Below, one piece after another: positions 10,011 through 21,500 of a DNA stretch of 47,253 bases (positions are counted from its first letter, which is position 1; the number at the start of each line of letters is the position of its first letter). The stretch spans positions 148,677 through 195,929 of the forward strand of contig ML977040.1 in the NCBI GenBank assembly GCA_010015675.1, in the 5' to 3' direction. The stretch is from Byssothecium circinans. Taxonomy: Eukaryota; Ascomycota; Dothideomycetes; Pleosporales; Massarinaceae. The position numbers were made by a program, and so were the translations under genes. Under the pieces are notes generated by a model. It saw nothing but the letters and a program-made list of their open reading frames with translations. It did not search any database and was not told where the DNA came from.

Positions 10011-13000
10011 CTAAGGCATCAACGTACACGTACCTAGCTATACTTCCCGTACGAAGGTGATATGTCGGTGCAACGTCGGTGCAAAGATACCCCTCTATTC
10101 GGGCCGACACGAGGATCATTACATGAAGCCGAGGGCTTTTCCGCGGATCTGGAGAGTTCCGGCGCAGCTGCGTGGTCGATCTTTAAACTTTGAATACTGT
10201 AGATACGGCGCCTTGTTAATAATGACCAGACAAACAGGGCTAGCTGGGATTGGACATGGCTCATCAGCAAATTGGATAGCGAGAATTTTAGAATCCCGTT
10301 TTATAAGTTAAGGATTGGTCTTTATTTCGGATCGTTTTGAATTTTGTCCCCGCTTTTAAGGACTTAATCGAATCAGAGACGCCGGCTACGGTACTAAGGT
10401 GTAGTATGATGTGCGCCTAGACGCTTTTCTGGGGATAAGAAGGTTTGGGATATTTTGATGGGGTTGGTGTTGGTGGGGAGGTTATGCTTGCTTTTTCTTT
10501 GGACTGAAGGTCTCGGCGATGGTGGGGAATGGCTGACTTGGGCGATCGTTTATTCTTCGTTTTCTTTTGAGATTGTGCTTGTAGAGTGGGTTAGTTAATA
10601 AATTGCGTTTTTTAGAGGATGCTTTTAAGTGCGCATCTGTTGACAAGTTTTGCGAGTTAGAGAGTTGGCAAAGAGTACAGAGAGTGGTAATACCAGCTGC
10701 GCAGAATACGATGAAGCCGAACGCCCTGACTCATCCATTCCCCTATACACAAGAATTCAACGCAAGGATTCGAACGGAGCCATTTGTAGCTCAGATGTGA
10801 CATGCAGCCAATGCATTGTGCACAGCTCCGTGCGAACACACCTCAGCACAAATTTATGTATCAACCTTGACTATTACCCCAGACACATCTTACATCTTCC
10901 TAGAAATGATTGAAACCCTGTATTGAATCCTTCAAAGTCGTGCCGAGGTGAAGGAACGCATATAATTTGTATCAATCCTCACTGGGGACCTCCTTGGAGC
11001 GCGTAGTCATCGGAGTAGGAGAAGCTATCCTGCTGCGGTCGATAATGGACGTTGGTACACAGCGTGACGTCATCTTCCAACAGCAAATAAATTTGAAAAG
11101 TGTAGTTGGAGACACGCATTGCTTTGGTATTGACATTCACGCATTCATGCTTTCCAGCCAAATTGGGTGAAGGTAAACTCTGTAACGTAGGTAGCAAACA
11201 GCCAACAGCCTGAAGAAAATTCATCCAGTGTCCCAAACATTACCATTCGACCAAACCTGCACACTATTATTCTTATTATTCCACTGGCTCACAGGATATG
11301 TAAGTATGGAGTACAACCTACACACATGACCCCTCCCCTCATGCGGCCCGACTGATCATCATAGCACAGTCGATCACTGCACAGCCATCCAGGAAAGCCG
11401 CGGCCGTCTGAAAATCACCTACCAAAACACTGGTCCGTTTCCCCGGGTATTCCTAGTCCATACATGTACGGATTGCGAATAATAATGTGCGGTGGCGCTC
11501 CACCTCTCTCAAGCATGCACTACCTGACAGCAAACCTTCACTCTACCCAGTCGCTTGGGCATATGATCAGCATTTATAATAACAGTTACCCGCGCAAACC
11601 GAGGCAGCCATCTCAGATCGTTAGAAATCCCCTTCGTCCGGCCCACACCTCAACACTATCGCGGACTTCCCTCCTGGATATTATTACCAGCCTCATGCCA
11701 ATATCATACTAAGCAGCACGTTATGCACGCCCATTCCGAAACACATCATGATCGGAGACAAGGGCAGCGGCGATCCATATGGCCCTATAGCCATGCCGTG
11801 CGCCTTGCCAACCTTTACCTTGGGAACAGTACAGTGCATACCTACGCCGCACACCACCACACCTCATCTGTGTAATTACTCTAAATGACGATTGCGTCTC
11901 TGGCTTATATTGCGGTGTGGTTGAGCTTTGGTAATGGCCTTTTGAGGGCCAACGGCGGGTCAGAAAACATTATATGTATGCAGTGATGAGGCACAGGGTT
12001 ATATACCGGGCTAGGCGAAGCGGGATTTCCCAAAGGACGGATGAACGTTGTGCGCAAGCGAGTCTTGTTATGCGGAGTAGATTAGATTAGGAATTTTGCC
12101 TTACCGCGTGAGATCTTCGCTCGCTCAACCATGTCGGAAGTATGGTTCGAGGATGTTGCTGTTGAGGGTATTTGTTGGTAGCGAGCGAGCCGCAGCGATC
12201 CGAAGATTGGCCTGCAGTGAATGTTCGTGGTAGTGGCGGCGATCAGAGATTGATGATCAAGGATATACTCGCGGACCGTAGTATATGGTCGCGCGCATTT
12301 CCTTATTATTACTTGATTGTGCTCGATCTGGATAATGGTCGTGGAGAAGGAGGGTGTTTGCGGGGATATTTGTTACAGCTTTCTCTTGCCCCGTGGATGC
12401 GTGCTGGGCGGTGGCTAAGAGTGATCGATCAGGCCTCGCACTGCTGACGACATTGTATTGATCTCAAGCTCTACTAATTACGCCTTGGCAGCGATGGATT
12501 GTAAGACTCTGGGGAGGTGACCATGTCATTATTGTCATCCATTCCGCCTTTGCATTTCTTTCGGCCCCTTGATCTGAGCACAGCAACGCACGCCACGTTC
12601 GAGACGATCGTGCTTACAGTAAGCCGCATGCTAACACGAGCGGGATTACCCTCTCCGAAGGTGCTTACTAGTATAACAAACGAACTGAGGTTAGGTTTCC
12701 AATTAATTGTACCTCTCCGCGGGCGGGCAATCACCCAACTTTCCATCCCAGCATCCAGGTATATCGACTGGTTCTGAGACACTGGCAATACAAGATATAG
12801 TATCTCGGACCTTTGATCGCCCGAAAGCGTGTCGTCCCATGTGTGCATCCACCAATATGTTGTTGCAGTAGCCTCGGAGGTTTGAGACAGGCTGCATGAT
12901 CGGCTAGCATAGTGGTGGTAGACGATGTGCTTGCTGCACACCTTCATACATACTAGACGCTCAGTGAGGTGGCCGGTAAGACTAGGGCTAAGACGTGAGC

Positions 13001-15820
13001 GCAGTCAATCATTAATGCCTCAGGATACGGTGTACACGGTCCGCTGTATGCAGAGGAAGTTCTGAGCTGCAAAGATGTGCTTCGGCAATAAGTAAAAGGA
13101 AATCAACATATCCGCAGATTTGGGACTATCCCCGCCATCCGTGGAAGACGAGCCATGGTCCTGACGGAGATCAGAACATGGGAAGGCGAGCTGCGAATAA
13201 TGGGGTAAATATCGTGTGTCACACGCATGCGACTGATCCATCGACAAGGGTGTTCGGCGATGGTAGTTGCATGCGGGCTCAACAAAGGGTTGGCGTCCAA
13301 CATTTTCCGAATCAAACTCGATGGCTGTGACGACGAGTTGCATCGCGGACTACCCGGTGTTGAGGGTGTTTTCTTTTCCTAGTGCAGGAATTAGAGAGCT
13401 TCGCGGACGACTCCCTGAGCTTATCCCTCGGCCTCGTATCTGCAGATCCTGTCAGTGGTTTCCCATGGTGATCATATTTCGACAAGGACCAGGCTATGCC
13501 GGGAGGTGCTGACTGGAGATTACCCGGCAGAATGACAGGGCAAGGAAAAGTCGTACGATTTTTGTTGCACAGGAGCCAATCCCAACAGCCGCGCGGAGCG
13601 CCATTTACAGTACTTGTTGGTGAGTGGGATCATTGGCTCACCTACGGTCGATGAAATGATCCATGAAGTCCATGAAGGCATAACCACTGTGCCGGTAAAT
13701 CTCTGCTCATCATATGTATTATTATATATTAACGTGTGTCCGGTACCAGGATCGGTGATCCCATAATGAAGCCTTGGGTGATCGCTACGAGGTCCATTTC
13801 GACATCAAGACAAACAAAGATATCGGCTTCTCCACTCCAAAGGCACTTCGGATGGTGGCGACGATTGGGAAGTCTCCGTGAGCCTTTCCGCAAGCTATAA
13901 GCTACTGTCATCCGACGGTATGAGTCTCCGGCAGTTTGATTGTCCCACTCCCCAATAGTTGAAATTACTAGCACAAGCCGGCAGAAGTGAGCACGAGGAG
14001 CGGGATATCACCGTTTTGTCGTGACTCGAATCAAAGGTGCATCAAGTCTCATCAACGTCATGAAGCTCAGAGAGACCTGAACTTTGAGTCCACTTTCAGT
14101 GGGTCCGTAGAAGCGTGACAGCACCCGCAAACGGATATTATGACGAGCCGCTCAGGTTTCATAGCCATGCGGTAGCGACGCCAGGGCTTTGTAGAGTTTC
14201 GGCAGTCCGTGAGGATCCCTACAGTGCCGAATATGTACGCGCTCGCATGCAATCCTTCGAGTGCAGTGTAAGTTTTTGAAGGTCTGCAAGCGACGCTCGT
14301 CTTCGGCGGTTCTCACGGCATATCCCATCAGCTGGAGGCTGACGATGATGTTCTTCGACATGGCATTATTATTTATCCTTGGCCAGGTAAAGGACGTGCG
14401 GTCCTGCATTCCGGCTGATCTGAGGCTTGGCCCGCTCACATCGGACGATGCGTGGTCAGGCGAGGGAAGATGTCGGAATTCGAGATGGATCTACGTCGGC
14501 CGTTTCAGGAAAGGTCAATTCCAGAACGGCTGCGCATAGGCCTAAGTTCATGAGAGCGGATCAGTTCTTAGCAACGGCCATTGATGGATGAAGAAGGCAA
14601 GCTCAGCCGTCTCGCCTCAATGTTGAGTTGGTATCAGAGGCGCCAGGTGCAGTATCAACTTCACATAGCGTGCAATGAAGCCGCTGTCAAACGTTGACGG
14701 GATGGAGTCGCTGATGGAGAGGAACGCCGAACCCTGATACTGAAGGCGACCAACTACGCGCATAGAAGAAGTGCGGCATGATAGCAAGACGTCGACCGGA
14801 AAGTGCAGCATAATTCCGATCAACAAACATAGTGGGGGTTGATATGTCGCCACATGTGAGGGGAGAGCGTCGGCGCATTTCAAGTCATGGGGATCTACAT
14901 ACAGCCTCATTTTCCCGCATACCGTACTCATGCCAGGAATAATGAAGTCGCTGAGAACTATCGAAGGCCGAAAAGGTCGTGGGTTTGCAGAATCGGTGGA
15001 TCGCAACAGTTCGTCAGACCCGCTTGTCGAGGTGTTCCTGCCAATATTGGTTGACAATAATACGAAGTTTTATGAGTTTTAGTGCTGAAGGGGCGGTCAT
15101 GATGCTACCTAAACCGTATCTGTCTGGGGACAGATACGATAAGTATGGTCGAAGGATTACGACAATTCTCCAGGCGAGCACAACGTGGGTTGGGCCACGC
15201 GCGGCGGCTTTCTGGAAGCAATATCCCTCTCATGGGCAGGGATAGGTGTGGTTTTGGACGGGGAGGCAGATCCCAAGGATAATGAGGCCAATCAGGAAGT
15301 TTCCATTTTACCCTCCATCCTTGCGAGGTGCTGAGGCTTTGTCTCTGGCGACTGGCAAGGTTTGCAGACAGATGCAGAACCACGAATCTAGCCCAGGAAT
15401 TGAATTGATATAACCACGAGTGATAAAAATAGCACCCACTATGAATAAGTTGCCTACGCGGCGAAGAGGAGCAAAGTGACAACGTTGACGTTGCGCACCC
15501 TGACTAAGGGACAGTGATGGCTCAGGCAGAATGGACTGGGGTCAAGCATGCCTTAAGACGGTTCCCTGCGGCTCACCCACGTTGGCTCTGATCACGGCCA
15601 GGCTCGGTCGTCTCCTGGGAAGATCAAAGGCTGCTTCCCTGCACAAGAAATAGTCCGCTGCGTCGGTTTGTTTGGTTCAAAATAATGTCTCGCTCGCTGT
15701 GTTGTTCCATTCGGCCGCTTTGAAAGCCTAGGGAGAAGCACATAATAGGCCGCGTCCTCGGTGTGCTGCTCTATCCGTGCGTTGCTCTATCCGTACAGGT
15801 CCCGCAGCCACAGGTGTCGG
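10011..15820. other. Gene-poor region with scattered decayed coding traces
   Basis: No intact gene is supported in this 5.8 kb. Some minus-strand stretches read like worn protein, notably 14617-15057, 14152-14439 (RVHIRHCRDPHGLPKLYKAL) and 13729-13974 (ADIFVCLDVEMDLVAITQGF, faintly like Gfd2/YDR514C-type RNase H folds), but stops and frame changes separate them. No transposase, reverse transcriptase or RNA gene was recognised. Confidence 0.4.
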
Positions 15821-15830
15821 TTCCGTTATT

Positions 15831-15854
15831 CAGTCATTCAGTCATTCAGTCATT
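15831..15854. repeat. Three copies of an 8 bp tandem repeat (CAGTCATT)
   Basis: The unit CAGTCATT is repeated at 15831-15838, 15839-15846 and 15847-15854 without interruption. It is one of a group of short tandem repeats between 15.8 and 17.2 kb, upstream of the zinc-finger gene. Confidence 0.8.
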
Positions 15855-16263
15855 TCTCCAGTAAGATCCAGGATGGCGGGACATGGTCCGCGAATCGCAC
15901 GACATTGACCAGGCCAGGGGCAGATTTTCCGTCAACAAGAGACCCCCGTCGCTCATCTCCCATGCGAGGCATGCCGCATGCGGGCATCAGCCCTCCTCGC
16001 CTGCGCAGCGGAGCGGAAGAACATAATAATAATAAAAATAATAGTAATGAACGGGTGGATAGGAGGAGGCAGCTCATAGCAACGGTGTCCCTGCTGGGAG
16101 GCGTCTTCTTTCCTTCTAGAGCGCCAGCCACACGTGGTGCTACGGCCTAGGTGCCGTCCGGCATGGACAGCGCCCATTATTACTGGACTGGTATTGTCCC
16201 TCATGGCAGCTGTGAAGCGCTGTGCAGTGCAGCGTGAAGCGGCCGCGGCGGCATCGATTCAGC

Positions 16264-16291
16264 AGCATCCAGCATCCAGTATCCAGCATCC
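16264..16291. repeat. Four copies of a 7 bp tandem repeat (AGCATCC)
   Basis: The unit AGCATCC occurs four times in tandem, the third copy reading AGTATCC. A nearby heptamer array (CCATCCG x3) lies at 16447-16467. Confidence 0.8.
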
Positions 16292-16446
16292 AGCGCCAGT
16301 CGCCGATTGTCGGGCGTTGGAACGTGGGCCGTGGCTGCTTCAGGTCTTCGGTGACTTGTGTGACAGCCAACGTGGCTCCAGGGTTTAGCTGCATGCGCTT
16401 GTTTTGATCGACCCGCCTTGTCGACAGATCCACCGAGACGACAGCG

Positions 16447-16467
16447 CCATCCGCCATCCGCCATCCG
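16447..16467. repeat. Three copies of a 7 bp tandem repeat (CCATCCG)
   Basis: Three perfect tandem copies of CCATCCG in GC-rich non-coding DNA upstream of the zinc-finger gene. Confidence 0.8.
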
Positions 16468-17072
16468 CCCTCACGGCTCCAGATGCCCTTGCCCAGGGGA
16501 GCAGGACCAGGACCATCGGAGGGCATGCTGGAAGGGGGTTTGCCGTCATCCTCTTCCAGCACCACCGCTCTCTACCCGCGCTTGCCAGCCGTCTGAAACG
16601 CTTTCCATGGGCAACGCGGCCTGCGACTAGTAGCTGATACCGCCGGTAGTAGAGAGCTTTGACGCCCCGTCCTTCTCCTCCATTAGAGCCCATCTCATTT
16701 CGAACATCTCCCGCCGCCAGCGTAAACTTGAGGCGACCTGACAGGAAAACGGTCAGGGTGTTGAACGCGCGTGTATCATCTTCGCGCCCTCTCTCAAACC
16801 TCTGCGAACCCAGATTCTCAGGCAACCCCCCTGCCCCGCGCCAAGTTTCCTCGCAAGCCCATTCTGCGCCATGTGTTGCGTGAGGTCTTGCCGACGTCGT
16901 GGCGCTGGCCCGACTCTTTGCTCGTCCTAGAACATTGGAGACATGCACGGCTTAGCGGGCAGCAGGTGCTGGCGGACGCCGGCCGGCGATCGATCGTGGG
17001 CCTGAGCACAGTACAGTAGGAGTGCAGGAGTGTAGGACCATCCCTCTCCTGATCATACTGTATACTTGCCTA

Positions 17073-17114
17073 AGCAGTGAGCAGTGAGCAGTGAGCAGTG
17101 AGCAGTGAGCAGTG
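17073..17114. repeat. Six perfect copies of a 7 bp tandem repeat (AGCAGTG)
   Basis: Six uninterrupted copies of AGCAGTG, about 0.9 kb upstream of the zinc-finger start codon. A TGTCTG-type microsatellite follows at about 17165-17190. Function, if any, is not evident; the length is likely to vary between strains. Confidence 0.9.
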
Positions 17115-17991
17115 AGGTCTGCGAAGACTGGCGGCGCCGGGGCATAGCCGCACCCCCGGGTGGCTGTCTGTGTCTGTGTCTGTCTGTGTGCGAGGGCATC
17201 TCAGGCTGTACTCCTCCGCTGTACAGTAACGAATGGTAGAAGCCTGCAGCCGCGGGTTGTGCGAGGCACGCATCGCTGCATCAGGCGAGGATGCTCCCCA
17301 AACTCTCTCCTCCCCCCTCTCTCCATCCCGCTCCTGTGATGTGCGGTGTGCCGGTCTTCCTCCGCCTGGGAGGCTGATCTGCAGCGCGTCACGCCTTGTC
17401 CCTGCCCACTGCCTGGGGCCCCTGGAGCGCCTCCACGCTGCCATTCTGACACCGAAAGAGGCTCGATAGCCGGCCTGGTATAGATTAGCAGGCCCGGGAT
17501 CGCATGGGTGGATCGCTGGGAGCCTGGGACCCTTCCTGTTGCTTCTTGCTCGTCATCTGCATTACCGTTGCAGGCTAGACACCGCCTGCTAGCCGTTCTC
17601 AGCCCTCGTCTGCGTGCCACACAACGGTCTGCCGCATCGCCCACCGCTCGAGTCCAGTTCAATTTGCAGGTTGCACGCCGCTCTGCCATCCGCCCTCAGC
17701 GCACTGGCACTGGCACCCGATCAGGGCCCCTCGCCGCCGTCTGACTGGCAAACGGTTTGGTCACCGCGGGGCCTCTCCACCCTGCTGGCGAGCGTCGACG
17801 CTCAGGACATGGTGCCGAATCTCGCCAACCGCCCATCATACGCCCGACGTCTTGGTGCTCTACCCGTACATCAGTATCCTCCCGCCCACCATCTCCTTCT
17901 CTCGTCATTCCAACGTTGCCCACCCTCCACCACTCACCTCACCACATTACCGTCAACCCGTTACGCAAACACTGCTGTGGCCCGTGACTCT

Positions 17992-19196
17992 ATGGCAATG
18001 CATCTGGCTAGCATGGTACACGGCAGCGGGAGGGAACGCGAGGCGCACGACCGTCACTTCCACCAGCAGCCACAACACCATCTCCCACAACAACTACAAC
18101 AACAACAACAACAACAACAACACTCGAACTATTACCACCCGCAACAGCCTCGACAGCGAGCATACGTGCCCACAAGTGTGCCTCCCTCACACTACACGCA
18201 ACCGCAGGCCCAGGTGGTCGACTACCAATATCAACGACACCCGCAATCGCCCCCATCTCCACCCGTGGAAGAGCAAAAGCCATCATTGCCCTCAATCTCC
18301 AGTCTGCTTCACATTGCCGACGCCGAGAAGGCGGCTTCTGATACGAGTAAGCGCCTTCCTCTGCACTTCCCTGCACCTTCTCCATCACAATACTAACGGC
18401 AGTCGCAGGCGGCCAGAGCCCCAGGTCGCAACATCCCTCTCCGCAACTGAGGCAGGAACAAAGGCCACAACAGCAGGACCAACAGCAGGACCAACAGCAA
18501 CAGCAACAGCAAGACCGCAACGTGAGCAACCCGAGGATGACTCTTCCTCCGACGCCTCCAATGCACCCGGAGTTAGCAGTTGATGGTAACCAGTCTCCGT
18601 CGGCCGCCTCGAGCCACTCTGCATCCGGACCCTACTATCTGGGACAGTCTCTGAACAACGTGGAGCCGCAGCTTCAGCGCCAGAATGCCATGATCATGCA
18701 GCCCACGAAGCGCGATGTGATGCCCCTGCAGACCTCCATGTCACCTTACAACCCTTCATCCTACGTTCCCTCACCGTATGCATCGTCACCAGGAGCCCAC
18801 TCTGCGACATCCTTCTACTCGCCCGATCCCCAGCCATATCCCTCCATGGGCTTGTATGCTCAACGGCCTCTACCCTCCAATTTCCAACCGCAGACCATGC
18901 CTTTGCCTGTACCTTCCGCCGCCTCAAATGGTCAGAATCCATGGCAACACCACCACTACATCAGTGCCTCGAGCCAATCCGCCTTCCCGCAGTCCCAGGA
19001 CCGTTACATCTGTTTGACTTGCAACAAAGCCTTCTCTCGACCGAGCAGCCTGCGCATACATAGTCACAGCCACACAGGCGAGAAGCCGTACAAATGCCCG
19101 CAGCCTGGGTGTGGAAAGGCCTTCAGTGTACGTTCCAACATGAAACGGCATGAGCGGGGCTGCCATGCATCGACGAGCGCCACCATCACGACATGA
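17992..19196 (+). CDS. Glutamine-rich C2H2 zinc finger transcription factor
   Basis: Exons 17992-18346 and 18409-19196 give 380 aa. The 62 bp intron starts GTAAGC, has a TACTAACG branch site and ends TCGCAG. Two zinc fingers sit at the very C-terminus. Finger 1 is [20 protein letters not shown] plus the final His; then a TGEKPYKC linker; finger 2 starts [19 protein letters not shown] and ends ERGCH, so its last ligand may be Cys (C2HC) or the following His. The rest is low-complexity, with polyQ runs around residues 30-45 and again just after the intron, and Ser/Pro-rich stretches, as in fungal activators. The start is uncertain: ATGs at 17809 and 18015 are in frame; 17992 was chosen as the most upstream ATG close to the low-complexity body. 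It is very likely nuclear; targets are unknown. Confidence 0.82.
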
Positions 19197-21402
19197 CGAC
19201 GACAACCAAAACCAAATCAACATTTTCAACTCTCTGGGGTTATGAGAAACGGCCTTATACGGCTCTAATGACACTGGCATCCCGTGAAGAGACGGGTTTC
19301 AATTGCCCAGTGTGATATCATTTTGGGCGGCACATTGTATTGTATAGGCGTTACACTCCACGGGGTTTCTTTTCCATGCTGCATTTTCATGGCGTTCGTT
19401 TTCTGGAGCTTGCAGGTAAGCCATGCATCCTCGGGTTTATCATTTCGCTGTACTTTTGTGTTATACCAAATTTCGGCCTTTTGCATTTTAGCGACCACTT
19501 AGAGAAGGAGAAGGACGATATCCCAGCATCCCTCGCGCGAGGATGTTTCGGTTGCGTGTACCATAGCTGGAGAAGTAGGGGAGCCCACCAAGGCATCACA
19601 ATGCCTCGGACAAGTGGTGGAAAACAGACCCAATTCAAACAATACCAACCCTATCCCAGCTCGCGTCGACCTTGCGCACGGTTTGATCTTTTGGCGGTGA
19701 GATGCGAACTTGACCGCTGGTTCCCGTCGTCGGTAATGTCGGTAAAGATGAATATCAAACTTTAGGCATAATTAATACGCCCAAGACTGGGTCTGGTCCA
19801 AGCGCCTACCGCCGCATACACCGTATTGAGAGACTGAACAAAGACATGAGTCAGGCAGCAGGCCCTTCTTGCAACAGACTTGCCCGAAATAACGGGTATC
19901 GTCGTGTAAGGGTGATGCTTGTGATGAACGACATTATTGAATGGTGGCTGATTCGCTTCCATGCTTCACATCATTTTTTCCCACTTTCCCACGATGCAAC
20001 AAGGTCCACGCGGCCTCTGCCAGACCGCGGCCCCTCTTCGATGATTACGTATACATTTCTCATGCACAGATTTGGACTGTGTTAATAAGGGCTTTGGATG
20101 TTGCCCCTGTGGCGTGAGTAACTAATGAGTGGGTTAAGATGCGGAGTAGACTACGTTAAAAGTACGGAGTATAGCTGGGATTCTGGGAAGGCGGCTGTTA
20201 TGATGTTTGGTTAAGGAGGCGGGGGAGCCGCGCGAGCCGGTCGATTATGGTACGATTAGGTTTTGGGAGAATGCGATGGGGCGTTCATGGGCATGAGTGT
20301 TAATTTTCTCTTGACAACAACATCAATTCCTCGGGAGAGGAGAGGCGACTGTCCTCAAGGTGTGTATGCGTAGGGTCTGGTGGTCTGCGTGTTGATCGCG
20401 TGCTCTGCGATGATACAACTACTAAGCCAAAGATGAGACGCAAAAGTTGCATATCTTGCGCCTCCTGTTTCGTTTCATGTCCCGCCGATGTCAAGCGCTG
20501 AGGTTGGGAGTTTTGCGCCTCGGTGGGAGACTGATGTCGTGTCAGGTTTAAAGAGGCGCTGGCACGAGGTACTAGCATGTACGCGCAACCATTATTGAAG
20601 GGACGCGTGTGTCGGGAGTCCTGCTTTTGAGTTTCTTGCCAGACGCCACGGCCACGAAGGGAGATCTAGATTCCAGCTTGAAGGAACCGTTTTAGCGATG
20701 TTGATGATTGCCCCAAGGTTTTAGTAAAAGAATACGATTGTCATGTAGCCGAGCCGTTGAGGAAAAAGCAAAACTTGGTCATTCGCTCCCGTCCAAACGG
20801 AACCGACACCGGGGTGGAGGGCCAAACGAGTCAACCACGCATTGTCACACAGCAAGTCGACGCCTCTCGCGCGCGTACTCCCGTGTCCCTGCACATCAGT
20901 CACACAAAGCAAAGTCGACAAAGCGTGCTGCGTGCCTCCTTTCGAATGCATATACGGCACAAAGCAAAGACAGCCCATATGGCACGTGGCACAAGCTCGT
21001 CTACAATACGTAGCTTGTCAATTCGGTCGCTATGTATATTTCCGAGAAAGATGCGCTGCGAGGGGGCCATGTGGATCCCCCATCCACAAAGAGCCCCATG
21101 TCCGAAAAGACGGTATGTCCCGCAGGCGTTGCCATTATTTCGGCGCATATGTCGAAAGGCGGTGATTGTGGAAAGCATCGCCGTGTCGGATGCTGTACTG
21201 AGCAGTATGAGGCGAGATAAAAGTACGTTGCGGCGTCACGCCGTCGACGCCGCCGTTGCATGCCTTCTTCTTTGGATGGAAAGAGTGGAGGTTTCGGTGC
21301 GGCGCGGTAACGGCGAAAATCATTTCGGGCAGGCTTGGCGGACTTGAACTTTGAGTGAGCTCCGTGCAGTATCCGTTCATGAACTATCTACTGCATAGTA
21401 TC
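19197..21402. other. Intergenic downstream of the zinc-finger gene
   Basis: It starts with the probable zinc-finger 3' UTR. The longest frame, 20757-21347 (plus), is Arg/Ser rich with no domain and overlaps open frames on the other strand, so I do not call it. No RNA gene was seen. Confidence 0.45.
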
Positions 21403-21500
21403 GGTGGCAGATGAAGTTCCGTCACGTAAAACTGCGCTAACCAATTTTAGCCAATCAGTAATTAGCCTGGGCTCACGTGACGGAACTTCATCTGGCCACC
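21403..21500. repeat. 98 bp inverted-repeat element (MITE-like)
   Basis: The left arm 21403-21427 and right arm 21475-21500 are inverted copies: AGATGAAGTTCCGTCACGT is perfect in both, and the match continues through GGTGGC/GCCACC with one inserted base. The 47 bp centre is AT-richer. The structure would form a long hairpin and resembles a small non-autonomous element or its solo ends. No clear target-site duplication is visible. It lies in intergenic DNA, away from both neighbours. Confidence 0.75.

Larger units (their letters stand above)
15855..17991. other. GC-rich upstream region of the zinc-finger gene
   Basis: The region is GC-rich with long chance open frames in all frames and short tandem repeats. 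None of the frames shows a domain. It probably contains the promoter and 5' UTR of the zinc-finger gene; the zinc-finger frame is itself open upstream to about 17614, so an earlier start is possible. Confidence 0.45.

Noticed and set aside
10657..10800. GTTCGAATCC on the minus strand near 10760 looks like a tRNA T-loop
   Set aside because: The flanking bases do not form a T-stem and no acceptor, D or anticodon arms can be folded around it.
12474..12947. 157-codon open frame on the minus strand
   Set aside because: No recognisable domain or start context, and an 86-codon frame is open on the opposite strand over the same bases.
20757..21347. 196-codon open frame on the plus strand
   Set aside because: Arg/Ser-rich composition, no domain, no splice context, and overlapping open frames on the other strand; most likely chance.
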